Origin: Methylobacillus sp. MM3
GTDB taxonomy: Bacteria > Pseudomonadota > Gammaproteobacteria > Burkholderiales > Methylophilaceae
Assembly (NCBI RefSeq): GCF_001645185.1
Contig: NZ_LXTQ01000001.1
Coordinates: forward strand, 558,001 to 622,000
Direction of reading: 5' to 3'
Length of the DNA: 64,000 nucleotides
Shown: one piece after another, positions 55,741 through 63,022 of the stretch
Layout: every line of letters begins with the position of its first letter
Numbering within the stretch: position 1 is the first letter of the stretch
Position numbers and translations under genes: made by a program
Notes under the pieces: model-generated
What the model was told of the DNA's origin: nothing
Databases searched by the model: none
The model's input: only the letters and a program-made list of their open reading frames with translations

Positions 55741-56255
55741 TCATGCTCCTTTAGCGTTCAGCGAATTGATTGCAGCCATGAACACGCCCCAGGGATAACC
55801 CCAGGCATTGGCATGGCCAGCATTGATCAAGCCGGCGACAGTACGTTCGAGATTGCGGCGGACATCTCCCGGCTGGCCAGGCCGATTTGCTCCAGACGCC
55901 GCCGAAACGCGAAAAAATCGGTGTTCACTTCCTGACAGGCTTTCCACACCTCGCGCAACTGTGCCGGAGTAAGCGTCCCAATCTGTTCGCGGGTAAGTGT
56001 GGTCAAGATTGACAGGTCAAGCATGGTCAGGTCATCGAATAGAAGCGTGCTCACAACATCCCACGCACCGGCCGGGACCTCCTTAACAAAGCCGAGCAGG
56101 ATCGCCACCCGCCTGCCCAAGCCCGGGCGTTGCGGCCTAGGCTCGGTATATGCCTGCTCCAGGCGCACCAGCCAGAGGCGGATCTCCTCAACTGTCAACT
56201 CTCTGACTCCGTAGTTAATACCGGCTATTTCTCTCTCTAAATTCAGTCGTTCCAT
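55741..56255 (-). CDS. Tail assembly chaperone, -1 frameshift product (gpG-T like)
   Basis: A frame open from the end of the short chaperone to just before the tape measure gene encodes 56 further residues (RVSAASGANRPGQPGD ... NAWGYPWGVFMAAINSLN). It is in the -1 frame and has no credible start of its own. Slipping at TTTTTTC (55917-55911) fuses it to the first 115 chaperone residues, giving 171 residues. Long-tailed phages use just such a fusion to make the second chaperone in low amounts. Confidence 0.65.
55827..56255 (-). CDS. Tail assembly chaperone, unshifted form (gpG-like)
   Basis: A 142-residue protein directly upstream of the tape measure gene, with a helical, acidic middle part (LTREQIGTLTPAQLREVWKAC, quoted in part, about 85-105). 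ATG 56255 preceded by an AACGGAGAAACA site; the longer frame upstream runs into non-coding DNA. It would bind the tape measure during tail assembly. See the frameshift site within it. Confidence 0.75.
   Translation of the reverse strand: MERLNLEREIAGINYGVRELTVEEIRLWLVRLEQAYTEPRPQRPGLGRRVAILLGFVKEVPAGAWDVVSTLLFDDLTMLDLSILTTLTREQIGTLTPAQLREVWKACQEVNTDFFAFRRRLEQIGLASREMSAAISNVLSPA
55911..55917 (-). other. Slippery heptamer T TTT TTC for -1 frameshifting
   Basis: In the chaperone frame the bases read GAT TTT TTC, giving the canonical X XXY YYZ pattern U UUU UUC. The -1 frame stays open from here to 55741, ending two bases before the tape measure start. Position and direction match known tail-chaperone frameshifts. 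Confidence 0.7.
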
Positions 56256-56352
56256 GATTGTTTCTCCGTTAAAAAAATTAAACCGCCGGCGGCCCATACT
56301 TTCGCTGGGAACCGTCGGCAAACTTCCCAACCCCTGTCTGAGAACTTCATCA

Positions 56353-59298
56353 TTAGGCTGCTTCCCTGACAGGCTGGGGACTGTCGTGCAACTCTCCATC
56401 GCTCCACAGTTTTGGCGTGATGCGGAACACATGCATATGCCCCTCGCCGCCTGGCAGCCTTTCCTTGCGGGTGTACCCTTTGCCTTCGGTGCTCAGTGCC
56501 CCCAGGCGCACCAACAGCTTGCACACGGCGCGATAATCGAAGCCTTGGCACACCTCGCCCTTGAATGTTTCCGGGAAAACGAAATATTCCGTTTCCTTGG
56601 CCGTACGCTCCATGCCGTCCCTGTCCAGGCCATCCAGATAAATCTTGTTGCCGTTTTCGTCCTTGGCATCGCTATGCTTGCGGTAACCGGCCCGGTTGAT
56701 TGTGCGGGGCGGGTGCTGACTGGTATCGCTGGCTGGACGCTCCCAATCGCTGAAACGCGCCTCCCCGTGCAGTTCGAAGAAGCGGCGTACCTGCGCCAGC
56801 ATTTGCACCTCCTCAAGATTGCCCGCGCTGCCGCGTTGACCAAGCCAGGCCTTGAAGCAGATCGCAGCGGCGGCCATCGCCTCGCCCGGCTGCCAGCCGG
56901 TGATTTCCCATGAGGTAGCCAGCTCGCCGGAAGTACCCACCAGAGCGAAGCGCAGGGCGGCACGCTCCACCTGCCCGCCTGCTCCGTCTGGAACATGCTC
57001 CGTCTTGAATTCCCGCTGCCCCCGCTTGACCGCGTTGGCCGCCCAATCCGGCGGGCGTTGCACCAGTTTCTGCAGGAAGGCCAGCGCCGCCGTGCCGTGA
57101 TACTTCGCCACAGCTTCCGTAATCGCCCGGGAAAACACCGCGCCGCCCGCGTACTGGTGCAGATCCTCGAACATGCCTAGCCCGGCGCCAGCATCGGCTG
57201 GAATATCCAGCAACCTTATTTCCATGCCGGCCTTGGTCTTGCGGTTGGCTTGCGCCATGTGCTCGGCCAGCCCGGCCTCGCCACTGGAAAGGAATAGCAG
57301 CCGCCAGCTCGCCGTATCGCGCATGGTGCCGGTACGGTTGGCCCTGGCCTTGCCGCTGCCGTTGGCCAACATATAGGCCACTTCGCCCGCCGCCTTGGGG
57401 TCAACCTGGCTTATTTCATCCAGCACCAGCAGGCAGTCGGAATGCTGGGCGGCCAATGCCTCCAAGCCGTTGTCGGTCGCTCGCCAGCGTTGCAGGTAGT
57501 CGAGTCCGCCCCACACTGAAGCCGCCACCCGCAGCGCCGTTGTCTTGCCGGTGGAACTGTCGCCGCGGTAGTGAAAGCCGCCTGATTCAAGGCCGGTGAT
57601 TTCCAGCATGGGCGCCGCCAGAGCTGCCGACACTGCAAACACCAGCCGGGAGTTGCCGGCGCATGGCGTTGCAACATGCTGCTGCCAGTCTGCGAGCTTG
57701 CCTTTTTGCTTGAAGGTGCTGGGCGAACTGCTGGCGGACTGGAACAGGATTCTTTCGCCAGCCTCGCCGATGGTGCGCTCGGGCATCACGAACACGCCGC
57801 CATGCCAGCCGGTGCGTTCCACACAGCGAGCGCGTTGCTCAACCGGCGCGGTCTGAATGTATTGGGTGAGCAGATTGCGGGCCTTGGTCATGGTGGACAT
57901 TTGCAGGCCCATGGACAGCAACACGCCGCGATATTCCGCGCCGTCGCCCTTGAGCAGCTCCATCGGCATGGCCCAGGCGTGGTGTGTTCCGTCCAGATCG
58001 TCGAACTCCAGCAGCCGCCCCCATGATTCGTTTTTCGCATCCCTGGTTACGGCGGTGATTTCCAGCTTCGAGCAGATCCACAGCGGCGGCGCTTCGGTAC
58101 CACTTTCGTTCTTGCCGAAATACCACACGCCCGCATCGTTGCAATGAAAGCGCGTTTGCGGAGTTTCCGGCTCACTCGGCTGACCGACCGGCGAACTGCT
58201 GGCGCTGGCCGCCCGAGGAGTTGCCACTTGGGGATTTGTCAAAATACCGCCTTCGCCCTGCAGCAGCCGAATATGTTCGGCGGTCCAGCCATCGCTTACC
58301 GCATCGGCCGCATCCCACTTTTCTGGCGGTGGAGTGCCAGCGCTCAAGGTTGGCTGTCCAGCTTCGTCATATCCCGCTGTACGGGAAAAAACGGATAAAT
58401 CCAACAGCCGCACCTGCTCCGCGCCAGCCTTTGCGAGCAGGTTGGCGACGGTCACCATGCACTCCAGGCCAGGCGAATCATTGTCAGGCCATAGCCAAAC
58501 GATGCGGCCCGCCAGCGGCGCCCAATCGGTTTTAGCCGGGGCCTGCGCGCCATTTAGCATGGTGACGGCCGCAGCGTTAGGGAATAGCAGACCCGCAGCG
58601 TCGGTAGCCTTTTCGCCTTCGCATACAAGCACAATCGCGCCAGGCCGTGCCGCCAACTGGTCAAGGTGATACAGCGGGCGCGGTTCAGGTAGTCCCTGCC
58701 ATCGCCATTCACGGCGGCGGCCGTCTGCAGTCTTGCACCAGGTCAGCGGGCAGAACTGCTTACGCTCGCCCTCGGTCTTCGGCTCGAATCGATACACCAG
58801 ACAAAGCAGCCCGCCGTCCGCGTCCCGGTACTCCCAGCGCATGGAAGGCTTGCCGTGTGTTGGGTGTGCCTGGGGCGGTTGTGTTGCTGTCTTGGGTACG
58901 GGGCACAGCGCTTCCCACGTGGGTTTTTCAGACGTCTTGGATGCACTGGTATTGCCTAGCGCTTTTCGTGTGTTTGCAGCGCGTTCCTGAGGGTCAGATT
59001 TTTCAACTTTCAGCCCCAGGAAATCGGCCAGCAACGTGGCGGCCTCGCCTTGCTTCTTGCCCTCGATATAGGCCACCAGCGCGACCAGGTCGCCGCCCCT
59101 ATCCTGAGCACCGCCGGCAAAGTCCGCCCATGCGCCGGTATTCAAGTTGATGGAAAATGAACCAGGCTTGCTATCGGATCGGGTCGGGTTCAGGGCAAGA
59201 TACTCATGGCCTTGTCGCTTGCCACCCGGTAGCCAATGGCTAAGTATGCCTTCGATGTCAGCCAGCGCCGCAGCAGCGATTTGCTGAATGTTTTTCAT
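56353..59298 (-). CDS. Toprim/DUF927 primase-helicase-like replication protein
   Basis: A 981-residue protein. The N-terminus (about 20-80) resembles primase-associated zinc/DNA-binding segments; a Toprim domain follows (about 215-300; VLVCEGEKATDAAGLLFPNA); the C-terminal half is a DUF927 ATPase with Walker A GDSSTGKTT (about 583) and Walker B LLVLDEISQ. It probably primes and unwinds the element's DNA. ATG 59298 overlaps the stop of the small Zn protein gene; the ORF start further up is not needed. Confidence 0.88.
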   Translation of the reverse strand: MKNIQQIAAAALADIEGILSHWLPGGKRQGHEYLALNPTRSDSKPGSFSINLNTGAWADFAGGAQDRGGDLVALVAYIEGKKQGEAATLLADFLGLKVEKSDPQERAANTRKALGNTSASKTSEKPTWEALCPVPKTATQPPQAHPTHGKPSMRWEYRDADGGLLCLVYRFEPKTEGERKQFCPLTWCKTADGRRREWRWQGLPEPRPLYHLDQLAARPGAIVLVCEGEKATDAAGLLFPNAAAVTMLNGAQAPAKTDWAPLAGRIVWLWPDNDSPGLECMVTVANLLAKAGAEQVRLLDLSVFSRTAGYDEAGQPTLSAGTPPPEKWDAADAVSDGWTAEHIRLLQGEGGILTNPQVATPRAASASSSPVGQPSEPETPQTRFHCNDAGVWYFGKNESGTEAPPLWICSKLEITAVTRDAKNESWGRLLEFDDLDGTHHAWAMPMELLKGDGAEYRGVLLSMGLQMSTMTKARNLLTQYIQTAPVEQRARCVERTGWHGGVFVMPERTIGEAGERILFQSASSSPSTFKQKGKLADWQQHVATPCAGNSRLVFAVSAALAAPMLEITGLESGGFHYRGDSSTGKTTALRVAASVWGGLDYLQRWRATDNGLEALAAQHSDCLLVLDEISQVDPKAAGEVAYMLANGSGKARANRTGTMRDTASWRLLFLSSGEAGLAEHMAQANRKTKAGMEIRLLDIPADAGAGLGMFEDLHQYAGGAVFSRAITEAVAKYHGTAALAFLQKLVQRPPDWAANAVKRGQREFKTEHVPDGAGGQVERAALRFALVGTSGELATSWEITGWQPGEAMAAAAICFKAWLGQRGSAGNLEEVQMLAQVRRFFELHGEARFSDWERPASDTSQHPPRTINRAGYRKHSDAKDENGNKIYLDGLDRDGMERTAKETEYFVFPETFKGEVCQGFDYRAVCKLLVRLGALSTEGKGYTRKERLPGGEGHMHVFRITPKLWSDGELHDSPQPVREAA

Positions 59299-59504
59299 CG
59301 TGCCGGCCGCCTTTTCGGAGTCGCACCAATTGGCGGAGTGCCGGCGCAGCGGCCACAAAAATAGCAAGCCTCCCGCTGGCGCATTCCGTTATGCAAATAC
59401 AGCAGAACTCCGCTGGAAACTCGGGTACGCGCCTTGGTAAATCCTTTACCGCACATCGCGCAATGATTCTTCAATTCATAAGGGGATGTATGGAGTTTTC
59501 CCAT
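59295..59504 (-). CDS. Small zinc-ribbon-like protein
   Basis: A 69-residue protein with CAMCGKGF (about 16) and CYFCGRC (about 48), two Cys pairs able to bind zinc. ATG 59504 is read from within TGATATG at the end of the previous gene. It overlaps the DUF927 gene by 4 bases. Likely DNA-binding helper of the replication module. Confidence 0.7.
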   Translation of the reverse strand: MGKLHTSPYELKNHCAMCGKGFTKARTRVSSGVLLYLHNGMRQREACYFCGRCAGTPPIGATPKRRPAR

Positions 59505-59505
59505 A

Positions 59506-59823
59506 TCAGCACCCCCCGAACAAATCGCCCTGGCTAGAGCTTTCACCCCGCCAGATATAAACCGCTACCCAATGCACGGCGCCGGTTTCATCGGCCTGGT
59601 ATGTGCGCACGGTATCTACAGGCACTCCGCGTTTCCTGAGTTCGCACACCCGCATTCCCGGATGCATGATTCCCATTTGCCGGGCTTCGAGAGTGGTCAG
59701 CCTACCGTGATGTTTGAGGTACTCATGAATTCTCACCGCTTGCGGCAAGGAGTCTTTATCGGTATAGTTTTTGGACGTAGTTTTGCTATGGGCCGGGGCT
59801 TCCCCGGCCTTTTCTTTTGTCAT
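59506..59823 (-). CDS. Phage-type helix-turn-helix protein
   Basis: A 105-residue protein: polar N-terminal tail, then a small winged helix (about 28-72; GRLTTLEARQMGIMHPGMRV, then ELRKRGVPVDTV). This is common in prophage replication or regulation modules. Located between the alpA-like and zinc-protein genes on the same strand. Confidence 0.75.
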   Translation of the reverse strand: MTKEKAGEAPAHSKTTSKNYTDKDSLPQAVRIHEYLKHHGRLTTLEARQMGIMHPGMRVCELRKRGVPVDTVRTYQADETGAVHWVAVYIWRGESSSQGDLFGGC

Positions 59824-59835
59824 GATCGCAGCCCC

Positions 59836-60039
59836 TCACGCCGCTTTGGGCGTATCGGAAACGCGGGGGCGATTGGCCAGATATTCGTCTAGCTCATGCT
59901 CATACCAGCCTGTCGAGTTTTCGCCCAGGCGCACACGCTTCGGGAAGCGACCCTCAGACTCAAGCCGGTAAATCGTAGATCGGGATAAAGAAGTTTTTGC
60001 TAGAACAGCAGGCAGTCGGAGAACTGTTTTTGATTGCAT
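59836..60039 (-). CDS. AlpA family excisionase/regulator
   Basis: A 67-residue MerR-like helix-turn-helix: LRLPAVLAKTSLSRSTIYRL (7-26), EGRFPKRVRLG and a C-terminal GWYEHELDEYLANR. AlpA proteins activate integrase genes or act as excisionases in P4-like elements. ATG 60039 follows TAGGAG. Upstream DNA to 60152 contains no gene and probably holds its promoter. Confidence 0.9.
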   Translation of the reverse strand: MQSKTVLRLPAVLAKTSLSRSTIYRLESEGRFPKRVRLGENSTGWYEHELDEYLANRPRVSDTPKAA

Positions 60040-60152
60040 GATCGCTCCTATCAAATCCCGCCAAATAGCAGGCGGTACTGGGGAAGATCATGAATATTTG
60101 AAAATGAGATGTACGGAAATCACCGAATAGCTATCGGAAATTTCCGATAACT

Positions 60153-60851
60153 CTAGTCGTCATTTCCCGCCTTGGGGAGAAGTTGCACGCCTTCTTTCAA
60201 CCACCCGCGTATGGTCTTATCAGTAACGCTAACGCTATTCTTTTCCATGGCTTTTACAATATCTGTCGGGGTGGTTGATCTTGCATCATCCGGTTGATAT
60301 CCATAAACATCAACAGCCATACAGACAAGTGCCCGTAGAAGGTTATCAATCTTTCGAGGAGACTCCGTTTCCTGTGATTGCCCTGGATTGATGTCCTTCT
60401 CCAAGATAATCAAATCATCTTTGCTAACCTTCGGGCCACCACTCAATGCCCATGCGTGCCCTCGAAGTTCTGGATATTGATCCGCCCATGGCATTTTCAT
60501 TTCTCGTGCAGGCAACAGAATCACATTCTCTAGGTGCTCGACTATCCCCGTAAGCAATTCGTATGCTTCAGAGTGATGCAGATACCATGGCTGAGAGGCA
60601 TAAAAGCATTTTGATTGCACCTTGATACCATCCGCAGTATCGCAGCCATAAACATCGAAGCCATCATCGGCAATCTCCGTCGGGCCGCAACTAACCTTCC
60701 CGTGCCCAGTCGGCACCCAATGCGCCTTCCAGCCTTTGGCTAGAATTGCTGCTTTAAGATCACCTGCAATAATGGATTGCTCTACTACATCAACGCTAAC
60801 TCCCATGTGTTCGGCAGCTTGCGATAACGTAAACCACTTTTGTTTCATCAT
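60153..60851 (-). CDS. Hypothetical protein with N-terminal helix-turn-helix
   Basis: A 232-residue protein. Residues 1-25 (WFTLSQAAEHMGVSVDVVEQ) resemble an excisionase-type DNA-binding helix pair; the middle is unknown; the C-terminal 60 residues (NLLRALVCMAVDVYGYQPDD, then KTIRGWLKEGV) look like a second helical DNA-binding unit. AAGGGG lies before two adjacent ATGs (60851, 60848). Coding bias is less GC-rich than in the rest of the element, suggesting a different source. Confidence 0.7.
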   Translation of the reverse strand: MMKQKWFTLSQAAEHMGVSVDVVEQSIIAGDLKAAILAKGWKAHWVPTGHGKVSCGPTEIADDGFDVYGCDTADGIKVQSKCFYASQPWYLHHSEAYELLTGIVEHLENVILLPAREMKMPWADQYPELRGHAWALSGGPKVSKDDLIILEKDINPGQSQETESPRKIDNLLRALVCMAVDVYGYQPDDARSTTPTDIVKAMEKNSVSVTDKTIRGWLKEGVQLLPKAGNDD

Positions 60852-60945
60852 GCACCCCTTCAAAGCGCTCACCTTCAAGAAGGTGCCACCCCAAGCGGTG
60901 AAGGTCTCCGCTTTTCGCCTGGACAGGCTAGGGGTAACATAATCA

Positions 60946-61509
60946 TCAAACCGTTGCCGATGCTGCTTCCTTGCGCTGGCGGACTCTACGCTTTGCCGGC
61001 GCAGCGGGTTTTTCTTGCGACACCTCACGCATGCCAAGAATGCCACGCTCTACAAACGACAGCGTGCAGTGTCCGGCCACAATGAAATGATCTAGCACAT
61101 TGACCTCCACCAGCGCCAAGGCCTCCTTGAGGGCGCAAGTCAGTAGCATATCCGCCCGGCTGGGTTCGGCCACGCCGCTTGGGTGGTTATGGGCAAATAT
61201 CACGGCCGCGGCATTGTAGTGCAAAGCACGCTTTACCACTTCACGCGGATATACGCTGGTTTGGGTAAGGGTGCCGTGGAACGGGGTTTCCGCTTCTATC
61301 AGCCTGTTTTGAGCATCCAGATAAAGCACGGCGAACACCTCCCTTTCTTCATCCGCCAACAGCAAGCGCAGGTAATCCCGCACGGAAGACGTGCTGGCGA
61401 AGGCTTCTCCGTCCGGTTCGCGCAATCGGGTTTTAAGAATGGAGAGGGCACGATAGATCGCCCTATCCTCGCGGGTTTTGATGGGGGTGCTAGAATGCAA
61501 AGTAGCCAT
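60946..61509 (-). CDS. RadC-like JAB-domain protein
   Basis: A 187-residue protein of the RadC family, common on mobile elements. The JAB metal motif is intact: [18 protein letters not shown] (about 103-120) with a conserved upstream Glu. The N-terminal helix-hairpin part of chromosomal RadC is shortened. Role on elements unknown. A basic tail (RRVRQRK) ends the protein. Confidence 0.9.
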   Translation of the reverse strand: MATLHSSTPIKTREDRAIYRALSILKTRLREPDGEAFASTSSVRDYLRLLLADEEREVFAVLYLDAQNRLIEAETPFHGTLTQTSVYPREVVKRALHYNAAAVIFAHNHPSGVAEPSRADMLLTCALKEALALVEVNVLDHFIVAGHCTLSFVERGILGMREVSQEKPAAPAKRRVRQRKEAASATV

Positions 61510-61613
61510 TGATGCAATACTCCTTTTCAGTGTTGCGTTGTGGTTAGGAGCGGGTTAGTGGTCTAAACACCTGCCCGCTCCGCTTTCCCCATGAACCGCA
61601 TGAGGGACGGTCC

Positions 61614-61856
61614 TTAACCCTTCGCCGTAGCTTCCTTTCGCAAAACGTTCGGCTCCCACCCTTTTGCTTCTTTTACGGGAGCAATTCGGCCCCCTTCTAC
61701 CGCTACCCTTGTCACAATTGGCCGGCTGCACGCATTAACAAAAAATGGCAAACCCATACGCCGGAGTTGCTCTGCTTGCAACTGGTAGCCGGATTTGCCG
61801 TTACGCCCCCGCTTGATCCCGGTCAAGATGCCAACTTCTTCCTCCGTCAGGAACAT
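61614..61856 (-). CDS. DUF4224 domain protein
   Basis: An 80-residue protein beginning MFLTEEEVGILTGIKRGRNG, the typical DUF4224 start, and continuing with QAEQLRRMGLPFFVNACSRP. Such proteins are found beside integrases and toxin-antitoxin genes in prophages and have no known activity. It lies 16 bases downstream of higA. Longer frames upstream cross higA in another frame. Confidence 0.85.
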   Translation of the reverse strand: MFLTEEEVGILTGIKRGRNGKSGYQLQAEQLRRMGLPFFVNACSRPIVTRVAVEGGRIAPVKEAKGWEPNVLRKEATAKG

Positions 61857-61872
61857 TTCGCGACGGTCCAAT

Positions 61873-62178
61873 TTATGCTGCCATAGTTGGTGCACGCTGC
61901 ACCTTGGGCTTGAAGGTCTTGCGGGCCTGCCACAGGTCATAAGAGGCCTGCTCCGCAAGCCATACATCCGCCCGCCCGCCATTCTCCACCCCCAGCCACT
62001 TCTCCAGGCGCAGCGCCATTTCCGGCGATACGGCTGCACGGCCATTCAGTACGCGAGAAAGCGCCGCACGGGTTACGCCCAGTTGCGCAGCCGCATCGGT
62101 AACCGTCAGCCCCAGGGCGGGCAACACATCTTCCCGCAAAGTCTCGCCGGGGTGCGGCGGATTATGCATTCTGCTCAT
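61873..62178 (-). CDS. higA: HigA-type antitoxin
   Basis: A 101-residue XRE-type helix-turn-helix protein: HPGETLREDVLPALGLTVTD, then AAAQLGVTRAALSRVLNGRA (about 31-50). It neutralises the HigB toxin and represses the pair's promoter. ATG 62178 has an AAAGGAG site. It lies 13 bases after higB, in the toxin-first order characteristic of HigBA. Confidence 0.93.
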   Translation of the reverse strand: MSRMHNPPHPGETLREDVLPALGLTVTDAAAQLGVTRAALSRVLNGRAAVSPEMALRLEKWLGVENGGRADVWLAEQASYDLWQARKTFKPKVQRAPTMAA

Positions 62179-62191
62179 ATTCAAACTCCTT

Positions 62192-62470
62192 TCAGTGGTA
62201 GTCCTGATAATCCACCAGCACGGCATCGACGCCGTCAAAAGTGAAGGTCAATCGCCAATTGCCATTCACCCATACGGCGTAATTCCCGACCAGATCACCG
62301 CCCAATGGGTGCAGCTTCCAGCCCGGGATATTCATATCCGACGGATTGGCCGCCTCATCCAGGCGCCTTAATTGCCTGGCGAGCCTTGGAGCATGATGCG
62401 GCTGTATTCCCGCTTTGCTGCCGGTCTCGAAAAAGGCTTGCAGCCCCTTATGCTGGAATGTTTTTATCAC
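62192..62470 (-). CDS. higB: HigB-type toxin
   Basis: A 92-residue RelE-fold ribosome-dependent mRNA interferase. FQHKGLQAFFETG near the start, ARQLRRLDEAANPSDMNIPG (about 31-50), and NGNWRLTFTFDGVDAVLVDYQDYH at the end are typical. It stabilises the element in the host by addiction together with higA. Confidence 0.93.
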   Translation of the reverse strand: MIKTFQHKGLQAFFETGSKAGIQPHHAPRLARQLRRLDEAANPSDMNIPGWKLHPLGGDLVGNYAVWVNGNWRLTFTFDGVDAVLVDYQDYH

Positions 62471-63022
62471 GGCTCAATTGTATAGCGTTGCGTATCACTA
62501 TTCAATAATTTCATTCATCCCCAGCAAGCCGGGAAGGTTGCGGCAGAAATAAAACGCGCGCGGCATTTTGCAAAGCCCATGCACGGCAGAATGCGGCTTG
62601 CAGCGGTATCGGATGCCGCAACAACAGCCGTCAATCACCCGCAAAGCCCCGCCAATCCTTGCACTGCGACATGCGATAGTTTTGCAGCGGTTTCCGGTTT
62701 TGCAATTGGACGGCATAGGACGGCTTGAAACAAGTTGTCCCGACTGTCCCGAATCGTCCCGAAAAAGTCGGGACGGCTGCAAGCCAATAACGGCGGGCTG
62801 TCCCGACTGTCCCGACCTGTCCCGACTGTTTTTTGAATGGACTGAGTGCAAACCGAGCCATTTACATCAGTCTGAAAAAGGCAGTGAACGTGGTGCACCA
62901 CCTTAAAAAATAACCGGCGCGGGTCCTTCTGGAGTCTTGCCCTTGCGGGTAATCGCGACCCTGTTTGCTCTCCAGTTTCAAGGCCGCCCTAAGGGGGTTA
63001 AGTTGAAGAGCTATGCTCACTT
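62471..63022. other. Gap between higB and the integrase gene
   Basis: About 550 bases with no gene I can support. It holds the right-hand 144-bp iteron repeat and, at 62930-62976, an inverted pair CTGGAG/CTCCAG. AGGCCGCC just before the integrase stop pairs with GGCGGCCT inside it (about 62980-63033), a possible weak terminator. Open frames here only read through the repeat. Confidence 0.5.
62702..62845 (-). repeat. 144-bp iteron/hairpin repeat, right copy
   Basis: Inverted copy of 51936-52079 with three substitutions. Same seven TCGGGAC units and the same perfect hairpin (62755-62775). Sequence beyond both ends decays gradually on the inner flank (similar AAACCG-TGCA-AACT pattern), suggesting an older, longer duplication. 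Confidence 0.85.

Noticed and set aside
62498-62851. 117-codon frame through the right iteron repeat (and the matching 51861-52157 frame)
   Set aside because: The protein-like similarity between the two comes from the DNA repeat itself; composition is repeat-driven and no ribosome site is present.
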